The notes: generated by a model not told the origin, from the sequence alone. A stretch of DNA of 64,000 nucleotides from Aliiglaciecola sp. CAU 1673 (GCF_029223185.1 NZ_JARHUG010000005.1:186001-250000); one strand, 5' to 3'. Positions 33,405 to 43,204 are shown, numbered from the stretch's first letter. A program made the numbers and translations.

Positions 33405-34910
33405 TTAAGCGCCGAATATTCTGGGCGCCAGCCACAGGGAAGCCGCAGTTACCAAGACAATGCTCAGTAAGTTCAAGATAAATCCCGCTTTTGCCATCTG
33501 CCCAATGGTGATGTGACCAGATGAAAACACAATAGCGTTGGGCGGTGTCGCTACCGGTAACATAAAGGCACAACTGGCAGCCAATGCCACCGGCACCGTC
33601 AGACTCATCGGCATACCGCCGATTTCAAGGGCGATAGCTGCTACAACGGGCAAAAAGGTAGCCGCAGTTGCCAGATTGCTGGTCATTTCAGTTAGAAAGA
33701 TCACCATGGCAGTCGCACTCAATACCAGCACCAACACGCCAAAACTGTTTAAATGGACCAGACTTTGCCCCAGCCATTGTGCCAAACCGGTGCTGGAAAC
33801 TGCGGCAGCCAGGCTTAATCCCCCGCCAAACAGGAGCAAAATCCCCCAGGGGATATCCCGCATATCATCCCAGTTCATCAGGGTGTCCGAGACCGTATTG
33901 CCATCCCGGACGACAAACAAAGAGACGGCCGCCAGCATGGCAATACCCGCATCTGAAAGCCCGTCCAGTTGCAGCCACTGTTCCAGAAGCGGACGCATCA
34001 TCCAGGCCAGCGCTACCAATGAAAAAATAACGCCTACACGCCATTCAGCCGGACTGACCGCCCCCAATGCACTACGCTGCTGCATCAGTTTAACCTTGGC
34101 TTCCTGGGGTGTTTTGAAATTCACCGGGTAGATCCAGCAAGTCAACAACCACCAAGTAAGCGGCAGCAGGATGACTGCCAGAGGCACACCAAGGGCCATC
34201 CATTGGGCGAAACCAATCTCCATGCCAAAGGTTTCGCTCATAAAGCCGGCCAAAAAGGCATTAGGTGGTGTCCCCACCAGGGTTGTCATGCCACCAATCG
34301 TCGCTGCATATGCGATGCCAAGCAGCAAAGACAATTGAAAATGCTTACGCGCCTTCGGGGTAGCTTGCTCTTCACTCAGATCCAAGGTGGATATGATGGA
34401 CAAGGCAATGGGCAGCAGCATCATCGTAGTAGAGGTGTTGGTCATCCACATACTGAGTAAGGCACTGACCAGCATAAAACCCAATACAATCGAGCGTGCG
34501 CCTTGACTGACAAAGGATAAAATCAAATACGCGATACGCCTGTGCAAACCGCTTTTTTGCATTGCCGCAGCTAATACAAAACCACCCAGAAACAAGTAGA
34601 TAGTTGGATTGGCGTAGGGGGCAGCGGCTGATTTCATGTCCACAATGCCCAAGGGCGCAAAGCACACCAAAGGAATTAAGGCGGTAACCGCTACGGGTAT
34701 GGCTTCAAAAGACCACCAAATGGCCATCCAAATGCCAATGGCGGCCGTTGCCCAACCTGCCTGCCCCAATGCTTCCGGCGCCGGTATGCACAGCATAAGC
34801 AAGGCGATCAAGGGTCCTGCAATCAAAGACCAAGGCCTGTAAGTTGCATTGACCTCTGTATCTTGCCCTTTCCCGGAGGTGAATTGTTGACTCACTTCTG
34901 CCACCCTCAT
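33405..34910 (-). CDS. DASS-family (SLC13) sodium/carboxylate symporter
   Basis: A 501-residue inner-membrane transporter with about twelve helices. The SLC13/DASS signatures are MTNTSTTMMLLP (sodium and substrate SNT-type loop) and its repeat EMTSNLATAATFLP near the C-terminus, with TPPNA segments after each. Substrates of the family are di- and tricarboxylates or sulfate; here carboxylate is favoured because a DctB/DctD-type pair lies close by. Its ATG overlaps the end of the hydrolase gene (ATGA), so they are translated together. Confidence 0.88.
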   Translation of the reverse strand: MRVAEVSQQFTSGKGQDTEVNATYRPWSLIAGPLIALLMLCIPAPEALGQAGWATAAIGIWMAIWWSFEAIPVAVTALIPLVCFAPLGIVDMKSAAAPYANPTIYLFLGGFVLAAAMQKSGLHRRIAYLILSFVSQGARSIVLGFMLVSALLSMWMTNTSTTMMLLPIALSIISTLDLSEEQATPKARKHFQLSLLLGIAYAATIGGMTTLVGTPPNAFLAGFMSETFGMEIGFAQWMALGVPLAVILLPLTWWLLTCWIYPVNFKTPQEAKVKLMQQRSALGAVSPAEWRVGVIFSLVALAWMMRPLLEQWLQLDGLSDAGIAMLAAVSLFVVRDGNTVSDTLMNWDDMRDIPWGILLLFGGGLSLAAAVSSTGLAQWLGQSLVHLNSFGVLVLVLSATAMVIFLTEMTSNLATAATFLPVVAAIALEIGGMPMSLTVPVALAASCAFMLPVATPPNAIVFSSGHITIGQMAKAGFILNLLSIVLVTAASLWLAPRIFGA

Positions 34911-35815
34911 TGCTCCTGAAATTGCGGGAAAAGATATGGCAAAGCTCGGGGAGTCACTGCACCACTGTCATGGCCAACACCATGAACTATATCCAGTTTC
35001 CATATCAGTGATGCCTCGTGCTCGGTGGCCCAATTGACACTGCGCGCGTAGAAGGAAAGACCACGTGCAAACACGTTAAGCCCCTGTTTCTGCGCTTGCT
35101 CGCTGTTACTGAGCGCTTTGGTGCGTGGGGCCAAATCCTGATCTGCCAATAAAAATGTCAGCGGTTGCTGCATCCACGCTTTGATCTCATCCATCTTGAC
35201 GCTTGTCAGTTTTAAGCCAAAAGGATAGGCCTCTGTCAGGTCAGGCATAGTAAAGAACGCCGCATTAGCTGACACTGCATGACTTACAGGTGCATTTGGC
35301 CTGGCCAACATATACAAATGTACGAAGCCGCCGCCTGCAGAGTGACCATAAATGGCAAAGTACTTTTGGTTAGAGCCGAAGCGCTTTACAAAATCGTTAA
35401 AGACCAGCTCTGGCGCAGAAAAGAACTGCTTTCCCTGTGGCTGCTCTGTGCCGTTTTCATCCAGCAAGCCACCCAGGTTATACTGATACTCACCCGGGCA
35501 GTTGTGTCTGTCACAGCCGATGGAAAGCACAATAAAACCTATTTCCAGGGCCAGTTCATGCCAGTGATCCCGATAATCCCGGACATTTCGCTTGGCGCCT
35601 GGGATAACCAATAACACCGGCGTCTCGGCATCGCTGCCTTTGGGCACAGTGAAGGCGATTTCTAATACTTTGTCGGCCCATCCGTTGTAGGTGTAGCTGC
35701 CCTTTTCCAAATTCTGCCAAGGCAGACTTTGGTTTGGCATCGTCGATTGCGCCATCAGACAGCTGGCAAATAGCAGAGAGAGTCCGGTCGCGCCTTTGAT
35801 TATGTAGTGCAACAT
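34907..35815 (-). CDS. Exported alpha/beta hydrolase (esterase)
   Basis: A 302-residue serine hydrolase with a signal peptide (residues 1-22, LSLLFASCLMAQ). The nucleophile elbow GHSAGG is near residue 160, LLVIPGAKRN forms the oxyanion loop, DQD near 227 and VHGVGHD near 285 complete the probable triad. The fold resembles feruloyl-esterase and LpqC-like hydrolases. It is coupled to the DASS gene and follows a TonB receptor, so it probably releases a carboxylate from an ester imported to the periplasm. A lipoprotein anchor at Cys19 is possible. Confidence 0.8.
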   Translation of the reverse strand: MLHYIIKGATGLSLLFASCLMAQSTMPNQSLPWQNLEKGSYTYNGWADKVLEIAFTVPKGSDAETPVLLVIPGAKRNVRDYRDHWHELALEIGFIVLSIGCDRHNCPGEYQYNLGGLLDENGTEQPQGKQFFSAPELVFNDFVKRFGSNQKYFAIYGHSAGGGFVHLYMLARPNAPVSHAVSANAAFFTMPDLTEAYPFGLKLTSVKMDEIKAWMQQPLTFLLADQDLAPRTKALSNSEQAQKQGLNVFARGLSFYARSVNWATEHEASLIWKLDIVHGVGHDSGAVTPRALPYLFPQFQEQ

Positions 35816-35830
35816 TACAATTTCCCGTGG

Positions 35831-35853
35831 AAAAGGGCGGGATTGACCCGCCC
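35831..35853 (-). terminator. Terminator/attenuator between TonB receptor and hydrolase
   Basis: On the minus strand GGGCGGG-TCAAT-CCCGCCC followed by TTTT sits 14 nt past the receptor stop and only about 15 nt ahead of the hydrolase start. It looks like an intrinsic terminator, but no room is left for another promoter, so partial read-through is likely. Confidence 0.7.
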
Positions 35854-35866
35854 ATGGAACTTAAGA

Positions 35867-38800
35867 TTAGAAACTGGCTTTCACGTCCAGATAGAAATAC
35901 CGGCCATAATCCTGATGGGCATCCTCAAAATAGCCGAACGAAGAGGCGGCCAATGGCGCCCGCTCATCGGTCAGATTTTTAATACCCAGGCGCAGGCGGG
36001 TGTCTGCATCAGCAATCTGGGTATGATAGTCAAAGGTCGCATCCACCGTGGTCATGGCGGGGATCACATAGCGGCTGCCGTCATCCAGGGTCAACGCACT
36101 CTGATAAAACTCTCCGATGCGGTATCCGGACAGGGAAGCACCAAAGTCGCCATGCCGCCAACTGACCCGCAAACTATGTTTTTCCTCTTGGTTACCATCA
36201 CGACCAACCAAATCTGCGAAGCCGGCTACCGGGAAACTTTCCGGCAACACAGCATCCTGCTGCGCTTTTACAAGAAGGGCAGCATCGCCTCCCGCTTCCT
36301 GCTCAAATTTATCCAGGAAAGAGACGTTGTAATCCAGCTTGAAGCGACCGACGTCGGTATCCACATCGTAGTAAACCGCGATGTCATGCCCTTGTACTGT
36401 TCGCTTATCTAGGTTGGCATAGCGGTCATCCACAAAACGGATATTGCCAGCCGGGCAGATACCGGCATTTTCATAGAACACCGCATCGTCGGCAGCCACT
36501 GCTTCGCGACTGATGGCCGGATTGAAATTAGTGGAAGCACAATTATTGAGGCCTTGCTCTAATCGGGCGACCAAATCCAGCAAAGTATGGTTTTCCTCAC
36601 CCAACAAGCCGATGGTGTTCTTTTTCTTGATTGACCAGAAGTCCACAGTAATGGCCAAGCCATCCAACGGCTCCCACACAAAACCGATGGAGGTATTGTC
36701 AGACTCTTCGGGCTGCAGGTATTCACTGCCCTGGGCGATACGTTGAATAGAATCCCTGCAATCCAGTGAGTTCTGCTCCGGATCGCCACCATTTTGTGCC
36801 GCATACAAGCAGACATAATCGGTATTGGTCCCTTGCCTGGCGACGATTTCTTCATTGATGGTCACTAAATTGGGGGCCCGGAAAGCCTCTGACCAGGAAC
36901 CTCGCACCAACAAGGACTCCAACGGACGCCATCCAAAAGCCACCTTGCCGACAGTGGTGTCTCCCACGTCGGAGAAATCTTCATAGCGCAGGGCTAACTG
37001 CACATCCAGATTCTCCAGTACAGGCACCTGCAATTCAGCAAACAAGGAAGATACATCCCGTTCACCGCTGTTGTCGGGGGTGGGACTGGAGTTCACCACA
37101 TCGGAAACAAAGGGATAGGTGTCACCATCTTGATCTACAAACTGGATAGTGCCGTCCAAACGCGGGTCCCGGTCATCCAGGAAAGATTCTTCACGGTATT
37201 CAAAGCCAGTGACAAACCCAATCCAACCGGCAGGCAGTTCAAACAAATAGGGCGTCGACGCCTTGATATCAAATGTTTTGAGCTCTGATTCACTGAGTCG
37301 ACTGACATCAATCAAAGCACGCTCGATATTGCTGTTTACGCCACCGCTGAACGGATTGTAAGCAGCAGATGTGGTGTCATTAAGCGCTTCCTGCATCAGG
37401 ATATTGGAAACCCTGTTGCGGGTAATATCGTCTTTTTTGTCTTTTGACCAGGATACGGCTGTTTCCCAATCCCAATCCCCACTCTGACCACGCAGCCCTT
37501 GCAGGACTCGCCAGGTTTGACCGTCGTTGTCGACGATACGTGGCAGCTCGGCAAATCGATAATTATCGATTTCCAGCGCTAATCCACTGCAGGGAACATC
37601 ATCACCAATCAGGCTGTCTGGCAGGCGGTTCGGTGAGCCACAAGGCCCGAGCGGGTTGTAATAGTTGTCCGCCGCCACAATCAGCTTGGAGGTGGAAAAG
37701 GATGAAGTGGGATGGCGGATTAAACTGGTATCAGAACGATAGGCAAGGATCTCGGTGAAGGCTTCCCAACCGTTGTCGAACGTATGGTTGATATTCATAA
37801 ACAGATTCATGCGCTGCAACTCTGAAGTGAGATCGCGGTTCTCATTCAGATTGAAGCGATAGGTGCCCTGACCGTCGGGAGCCGCACACAATCCATTGCC
37901 AATCTCATACACACAGCGGGGGTCGCCAACCGGATAAGTCTCAAATTCTCCACTGCCATCGACCAGGCCATTCTGGCGCAAACTGTTGCCACTGGTCACT
38001 CTGTCCACAATATCGAACTGACCGAATAAGGAGTTGGCGCTGCTGCCGTCAAATTCCGGGTGGCCATACCAAGGCGAGTCAGTAGCTACGCGGTCAGTCA
38101 AATCGGAATTAGACCATCGTGGATCATCTTGGGAATTAACACGGTCACGCTGGTAGTAATTAAACATCAAGCCAACATTGGTGCGACCCTCGTTGAAATT
38201 TTTACCCCATTGCATCGACAGAGTCTGGTCATCCCGGGGTAAATGCTCAAACTCAGTCCATTTAAGATGAACATTGAAGCCTTCAAAATCATCCGGTGTA
38301 ACCGTATTAACCACCCCGGCCACTGCATCTGCACCATATATGGCTGAAGCGCCGTCACGCAGGACTTCCACGCGCTTAATCCCATACACAGGAATTATTT
38401 GCGAGTTGACTGTGTTCACAGGTACAAAACTGCCTCCAACCTCTTCTGTTTGGTAAGCTGCAGCATTTACCAAACGACGGCCATTTAGCAGCACCAGGGT
38501 GTTGCCAGTGCCCAAATTGCGTAAATTGAAGGCGCCTATATCACCTCTGGCCGAGTTGACACCACCACTGATATTGCCCGCTTCATTGAAAAAGTTTTGT
38601 CCATTCTCAGGGATAAGCTGCAGTAACTCATCGCCCGAATCTATGCCCATACTTTCAATTTCTTCCCCATCAAGCAGGGACATAGCCAAAGCTTCACTGA
38701 TTTCTGCGCCTTTAATCTGCGAGCCCACGATGGCGATCTTCTCCACTTCCGGCTCTGCAGATTGCGCTTGTGCAACCACCGGGGAAGCCAGCACGGAAGC

Positions 38801-38872
38801 CAAGGTAAGAAGATGCAGAGGCTTGCGGCTTAGGTAACGTTGTCTGATGATCTGAGTTATTGGATTTATCAT
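35867..38872 (-). CDS. TonB-dependent outer-membrane receptor
   Basis: A 1001-residue receptor with a signal peptide (residues 1-37, ending VAQAQS), a TonB box-like segment (EKIAIVGSQI), a plug domain (about 55-190, with LRDGASAIYGADAVAGVVN) and a beta barrel that ends with an aromatic residue (LDVKASF). It should import a molecule too large for porins. A sigma-54 promoter lies 110 bp upstream. Its downstream neighbours are a periplasmic hydrolase and a carboxylate symporter, which suggests a polymeric or esterified carboxylate as ligand. Confidence 0.92.
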   Translation of the reverse strand: MINPITQIIRQRYLSRKPLHLLTLASVLASPVVAQAQSAEPEVEKIAIVGSQIKGAEISEALAMSLLDGEEIESMGIDSGDELLQLIPENGQNFFNEAGNISGGVNSARGDIGAFNLRNLGTGNTLVLLNGRRLVNAAAYQTEEVGGSFVPVNTVNSQIIPVYGIKRVEVLRDGASAIYGADAVAGVVNTVTPDDFEGFNVHLKWTEFEHLPRDDQTLSMQWGKNFNEGRTNVGLMFNYYQRDRVNSQDDPRWSNSDLTDRVATDSPWYGHPEFDGSSANSLFGQFDIVDRVTSGNSLRQNGLVDGSGEFETYPVGDPRCVYEIGNGLCAAPDGQGTYRFNLNENRDLTSELQRMNLFMNINHTFDNGWEAFTEILAYRSDTSLIRHPTSSFSTSKLIVAADNYYNPLGPCGSPNRLPDSLIGDDVPCSGLALEIDNYRFAELPRIVDNDGQTWRVLQGLRGQSGDWDWETAVSWSKDKKDDITRNRVSNILMQEALNDTTSAAYNPFSGGVNSNIERALIDVSRLSESELKTFDIKASTPYLFELPAGWIGFVTGFEYREESFLDDRDPRLDGTIQFVDQDGDTYPFVSDVVNSSPTPDNSGERDVSSLFAELQVPVLENLDVQLALRYEDFSDVGDTTVGKVAFGWRPLESLLVRGSWSEAFRAPNLVTINEEIVARQGTNTDYVCLYAAQNGGDPEQNSLDCRDSIQRIAQGSEYLQPEESDNTSIGFVWEPLDGLAITVDFWSIKKKNTIGLLGEENHTLLDLVARLEQGLNNCASTNFNPAISREAVAADDAVFYENAGICPAGNIRFVDDRYANLDKRTVQGHDIAVYYDVDTDVGRFKLDYNVSFLDKFEQEAGGDAALLVKAQQDAVLPESFPVAGFADLVGRDGNQEEKHSLRVSWRHGDFGASLSGYRIGEFYQSALTLDDGSRYVIPAMTTVDATFDYHTQIADADTRLRLGIKNLTDERAPLAASSFGYFEDAHQDYGRYFYLDVKASF

Positions 38873-38981
38873 TGTGGTACCTGATAGGTGCTTTATTGTT
38901 GTTAATACGTGACTTATCTAGCGTGACTTGACCGCAATAAAGCGGCCAAATATGGCACAAATGTTCACATCATTAACGTAA

Positions 38982-38999
38982 TTGCAACATACCTGCCAA
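38982..38999 (-). promoter_or_regulatory. Sigma-54 promoter of the TonB receptor operon
   Basis: On the minus strand TTGGCAGGTATGTTGCAA matches the -24/-12 consensus: GG and GC are exactly 10 nt apart, and the flanks TTGGCA and TTGCA agree. It lies 110 bp upstream of the receptor start and downstream of an NtrC-class activator gene, as expected for RpoN-dependent control. Confidence 0.82.
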
Positions 39000-39072
39000 C
39001 TTACCATTTAAAAATAAATTTCATTTAAATCAGATAGTTGAGAAATTAACGAGAAAAATATAAGACGGGAGC

Positions 39073-39121
39073 GGGTGGAAACCCACCCATTTACTGATTT
39101 CAGCGGGGGAGTTTCCACTCC
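39073..39121. promoter_or_regulatory. Two dyads, candidate enhancer sites (or terminators)
   Basis: GGGTGG-AAAC-CCACCC (39073-39088) and GGAGT-TTCC-ACTCC (39108-39121) share GTGGAAACYC in opposite orientation and have centres 34 bp apart. They lie about 80-120 bp upstream of the sigma-54 promoter, the usual place for activator binding. The second, followed by TTTTT, could instead be a plus-strand terminator; a weak minus-strand terminator for the activator gene is also possible. Confidence 0.45.
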
Positions 39122-39146
39122 TTTTTAACTAAACGCCACAATCCTG

Positions 39147-40499
39147 TTACTGCACTACTTTGAAATCATCTTTGACCAAACCGTATTTGCGCATTTTGTC
39201 ATACAACGTTTTACGCGGCAGGCCAAGCTGTTGCTGCACATCCACCAGGCGTCCCTCATGCTCCTGTAAAGCGCTCTGCAATACGGAACGTTCAAAGTAA
39301 GCGACTTTTTCCGCGAGAGTCATTCCTGTTGCCTGACCATCGTCAACCACTGGCTCTGACTGTACCGATTCGCCTCCCATCAACACAAATCGCTCTGCAG
39401 TATTGCGAAGCTCTCTGATATTGCCTGGCCAATTGTGGGACTCCAGCTTATACAACTGCTCAGAGTCAAGCTTAGGCACATCGGTGCCAAAGCGACTACT
39501 GGCAATTGCAGTAAAATGCTGGAACAACAGGGAAATATCTTCCTTGCGCTCTCTCAACGGCGGAATTTCAACATTGATAACATTGAGACGGTAATAGAGG
39601 TCTTCCCGGAACTGGCCGGCTTCAACCAGTTCTTTTAAGTCAACCTTGGCTGCAGCCACAAAGCGTATGTCGAGATCAACGGCCTTATTGGTCCCCAGAG
39701 GCTCTATTTTGCGCTCTTCCAACACCCGTAGCAGTTTTATCTGCAGCGGCATCGGCATACTTTCAATTTCATCCAGAAAGAAAGTGCCACCATTGGCATG
39801 CTCTATTTTTCCCACCCGGCGCTTCTGTGCACTGGTGAACGCACCTGCTTCAAAACCGAAAAGTTCACTTTCGATCATCGTCTCCGGGATGGCACCGCAG
39901 TTAATGGCGACAAAATTTTCATTGGCCCGCTTGCTGTTGTAATGCAGGTAGCGGGCGACCAGATCTTTACCGGAGCCGGTTTCCCCTTTGATCAGAACAT
40001 CTGCAGGAATATCCTTGATGCGGGCAAGCACTTGACGTAACGCTTTGATCTTCGGATTGTTGCCCAGTATGCGCGGGCCGGCGGTTCCCTGAGCCGATAA
40101 TTCTTCTTTCAATTGGCGATTTTCCAACACCAACTTGCGTTTGTCTGAAGCTCGTCTGAGCACATCCAGCAAATGTTCATTGGAAAACGGCTTTTCCAAA
40201 AAGTCATAGGCGCCAATGCGCATCGCCTCGACGGCGGTGGATATATCACCATGTCCGGTAAGCATGATGACCGGCAGTTCGGGGTCTTGCTTCAAAGCCT
40301 CACGCAGAAAGGCAATGCCATCCATGCCTGGCATATTGATGTCGGTGACCACGATGCCAGGCCAGTCTGGGGTTAATGTTTTAAAGGCATCAGAGGCTGA
40401 ATTGAACACCTGACTTTCAAAGCCCTCAATGCTCAGCAACTGCTGGAGGGCATTTAAAATAATGGACTCATCATCGATTAATATGACGGGTAAACTCAT
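39147..40499 (-). CDS. dctD: NtrC-class sigma-54 activator (DctD-like)
   Basis: A 450-residue response regulator: receiver (Asp in VVTDINMPGMDG, Lys in FLEKPF), a sigma-54-interacting AAA+ domain (Walker A GETGSGKD, GTFFLDEIESMP as Walker B) and a Fis-type HTH at the C-terminus (LVDVQQQLGLPRKTLYDKMRKYGL). The loop that contacts sigma-54 reads GAFTSA rather than the usual GAFTGA. It lies 3 bp after the kinase gene and beside a sigma-54 promoter, so its target is probably the TonB receptor operon. Confidence 0.88.
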   Translation of the reverse strand: MSLPVILIDDESIILNALQQLLSIEGFESQVFNSASDAFKTLTPDWPGIVVTDINMPGMDGIAFLREALKQDPELPVIMLTGHGDISTAVEAMRIGAYDFLEKPFSNEHLLDVLRRASDKRKLVLENRQLKEELSAQGTAGPRILGNNPKIKALRQVLARIKDIPADVLIKGETGSGKDLVARYLHYNSKRANENFVAINCGAIPETMIESELFGFEAGAFTSAQKRRVGKIEHANGGTFFLDEIESMPMPLQIKLLRVLEERKIEPLGTNKAVDLDIRFVAAAKVDLKELVEAGQFREDLYYRLNVINVEIPPLRERKEDISLLFQHFTAIASSRFGTDVPKLDSEQLYKLESHNWPGNIRELRNTAERFVLMGGESVQSEPVVDDGQATGMTLAEKVAYFERSVLQSALQEHEGRLVDVQQQLGLPRKTLYDKMRKYGLVKDDFKVVQ

Positions 40500-40501
40500 C
40501 T

Positions 40502-42421
40502 TTAATCCTGGGTTGTATTTCTGATCAGACTGACAACAAACTTGGCACCGCCTTGCGACAGATTCTCAGCAATAATTTCTCCACCGAAGGATTCCACAAT
40601 ACGCTTTGAGATAGTGAGTCCCAACCCGAGCCCCTGGCCTTTGGTGGTGTAAAATGGCTCGAAGACCCTCTCCAGTTCTTCATCGGAAAACCCCGGCCCA
40701 TTATCCTCCACACTCAACAAGACTTTGCCACTGTGTTCAAGAACATCGATCTTGATACGCGGATGGGGGACATTCGACGTCGCCTGCAACGCATTGTTAA
40801 GCAGGTTGATAATGACTTGTTCCAGGGGCACGGCATCGGCCATCACTTGCACTTGTTCGCCATTGCCAACCAGAACCACTTGAGCACCCGTTCTCTGAAT
40901 TTTGTTGTCCAGTATGGCCAGGGAAGCCGACAACGTTTCCGCTAATGATACCGGCCCCAGCTTACCGGCTGATTTGCGGGCGAAAAGCTTATATTGGCCG
41001 ATGATCTTTGCCATCATTTTATTGAGCTTGAGAATTTCCTGAGCATTGCTCTCGATGCTGCGCAAATCTTCACGCTTTGCCAACAAGGGCAGATTTTCAG
41101 TATAAATGCGCATGGCCGCGAGAGGCTGATTCAGCTCATGATTGATGCTTGCAGACATCTCCCCCAACATGGCTAATTTACCCGCTTGAATCAGTTCGTT
41201 TTGAGTCCGCTTTAGTGTCAACTCAGTTTGCTTATACTTCTCGATAATCTCGATCAACTGCGCATTCGATTGCCGCAACTCCATGGTTCGTCCCTCAACC
41301 AACTGCTCGAGCTGCTCATTGATAGCAGCCAGCGCCCTACGAGCATCGGCGGTTTTTCGCCATGAGAAACTGATCAAATAGACCAGCGAGAAAAAAAGCG
41401 TGAAAAGCACCAGTGACCACAACACATACTGAGTAGTCATCCCCGCGGGGGCCAACGCAAATAGCCGCCAACCAATGGGGCTCATATCCTGGTGGACTTG
41501 CCGGTAGCTGCCCTGAGATGCCTGATGGGAGATATTGAGATACCTTGATTCTAATACCTGCTGAATATCGATGGCCTCCGTCAACGGCAATATGGATATC
41601 CCGCCATATTGCATTTGACTGCGCAACTGTCGCTCGACAGAGGTATCTAATTCCGCCAGTGTTTTGTAATTCCAGTCTGGTTGCGAGCTGAAGAACACCA
41701 CACCATAAATATCGGTTAGTAAGAAATCAAAATCGCTTTGCGGCCAATCATTCTCTAATGCAGAGAGTGCAACCTTTATCACCAGCACGCCACGGACCTC
41801 TCCGTTAACATAGACTGGGTTTGAAAAGTAATAGCCTCTTCGTCCCGACACGGTACCCAAGGCGAAGTAGCTGCCTGGATTGCCGGACATGGCTTCTTGG
41901 AAATAAGGTCGGAATCCATAATTGCTACCGACAAAACTATCCGCTGCATCCCAATTGCTTGAGGCCAATGTCACCCCGTCTTGATTGAGTAAATAAACCG
42001 CATCTGTCAGCAGAGAGGCGTTGTATCGGCTGAGAAGTTTATTTGCAGTATCAATGGTTGTTGGCGTTTGCCATAAAAGCGCGCTTTCGATAGCAGGATG
42101 CAAGGTTAAGACTTTCGGCAGAGTGCGAAATTTATCAAGCTCGATTTCAAGCTTGGAACTCAACTCTGAGAGGGCTTTGGTCGCGCTGTCCTCTATCAGC
42201 TTTTCAGCTTGGCGATGAGCCAATGCCCCAACAGCCGTGGCTAGAATGAGGTAAATGAAACTAAAGACAAGCCAATGGGGCAGATTCTGATGCCATCGCC
42301 CCGGCATACGGCTGGATGCCGTCAACCACTCTTTCATTGAAACCGTCAGTGAAAGTCGAAATCTCGACAGGTGAGACGAAGATACGGGATGTTGACTTGC
42401 CAATCTACAACTTCGATTCAA
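40502..42421 (-). CDS. dctB: DctB-like sensor histidine kinase
   Basis: A 639-residue kinase with two membrane helices (about 49-70 and 305-330) around a large periplasmic double-PDC-type sensor, as in DctB, a coiled coil, the phosphorylated His in SINHELNQPLAAM, and a HATPase domain (NLLNNALQATS, VEDNGPGF, GLGLGLTISKRIV). The 28 residues before MKEWL may be extra; an internal ATG at 42337 is an alternative start. The upstream solute-binding gene ends 6 bp before it, so the three genes form one operon. Confidence 0.88.
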   Translation of the reverse strand: MNRSCRLASQHPVSSSHLSRFRLSLTVSMKEWLTASSRMPGRWHQNLPHWLVFSFIYLILATAVGALAHRQAEKLIEDSATKALSELSSKLEIELDKFRTLPKVLTLHPAIESALLWQTPTTIDTANKLLSRYNASLLTDAVYLLNQDGVTLASSNWDAADSFVGSNYGFRPYFQEAMSGNPGSYFALGTVSGRRGYYFSNPVYVNGEVRGVLVIKVALSALENDWPQSDFDFLLTDIYGVVFFSSQPDWNYKTLAELDTSVERQLRSQMQYGGISILPLTEAIDIQQVLESRYLNISHQASQGSYRQVHQDMSPIGWRLFALAPAGMTTQYVLWSLVLFTLFFSLVYLISFSWRKTADARRALAAINEQLEQLVEGRTMELRQSNAQLIEIIEKYKQTELTLKRTQNELIQAGKLAMLGEMSASINHELNQPLAAMRIYTENLPLLAKREDLRSIESNAQEILKLNKMMAKIIGQYKLFARKSAGKLGPVSLAETLSASLAILDNKIQRTGAQVVLVGNGEQVQVMADAVPLEQVIINLLNNALQATSNVPHPRIKIDVLEHSGKVLLSVEDNGPGFSDEELERVFEPFYTTKGQGLGLGLTISKRIVESFGGEIIAENLSQGGAKFVVSLIRNTTQD

Positions 42422-42427
42422 TCTGGC

Positions 42428-43204
42428 TTATTTCTCTGCAGGAATCCCCTGCGAAGAAGGAATCTCTTCAATACCATATTTGGCCAGTATTTCTGGTAAC
42501 TTGCCGTTAATACGCAAGGTCTGAATAGCGGCACCAAAGTCATTGATGCGTTTATTGAATTCGGATTTTTTGGAGAGGGACATATAACTGCTGACCGGAT
42601 AAAATTCCTGATAGGCGACTTTTTCCAGCTGGTCATCCACGCCCATGGAACGCAACACAAAGTCGAAGGTTTCATCTACGCTGATCACCAAGTCGACGCG
42701 GCCACGCAATAATAATTGTAACTGCTGCGTTTCAGTCATTAGCGGTACTTTGCGCAATTTGTGGTCTTGGTTAAAGCGCGGGAAGTACACGCCACCTCTG
42801 GTATGGGCAATGGAGTGATCATATAAGTCTTCATAGGCGCTGACAGTGAACGGCTTACTGTTTAACTTATAAAAACTGTAGGAGGAGCGCAGGCTGTAAT
42901 AAGGTGGCTCAACAAAGTTGAGAAATTCTGCTCGCGCTTCGGTTTTGATAAGCCCCATCATCAAATCCAGCTCGCTGTCAGCCATTAGTAGCAGGCAGCG
43001 GTTGAACGGACAGGTCACCATCTCAAGCTGGATATCCATCTGCTTTGCAATCGCTTCAAGAATTTCTCTGTCCATGCCACTGGCTGAACCATTTTCATGC
43101 ACCACGCTAAATGGCGGCGAATGGAAATACGCCACTCGCAATAGTTCCTGCGCATTTGGCAAAGCGCAAAAAAACAGGCTCAAACAAAAAACAACAATCC
43201 GCAT
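42428..43204 (-). CDS. Periplasmic solute-binding protein, family 3 type
   Basis: A 258-residue exported protein (signal peptide to about residue 19, SLFFCALPNAQ) with the two-lobed family 3 fold: LLRVAYFHSPPFS at the mature N-terminus, GMDREILEAIAKQM, then DLMMGLIKTEAR. No ABC permease or ATPase is nearby; it is the first gene of the operon with the DctB-like kinase and DctD-like activator. It is probably an accessory ligand sensor, not a transporter component. Confidence 0.8.
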   Translation of the reverse strand: MRIVVFCLSLFFCALPNAQELLRVAYFHSPPFSVVHENGSASGMDREILEAIAKQMDIQLEMVTCPFNRCLLLMADSELDLMMGLIKTEARAEFLNFVEPPYYSLRSSYSFYKLNSKPFTVSAYEDLYDHSIAHTRGGVYFPRFNQDHKLRKVPLMTETQQLQLLLRGRVDLVISVDETFDFVLRSMGVDDQLEKVAYQEFYPVSSYMSLSKKSEFNKRINDFGAAIQTLRINGKLPEILAKYGIEEIPSSQGIPAEK

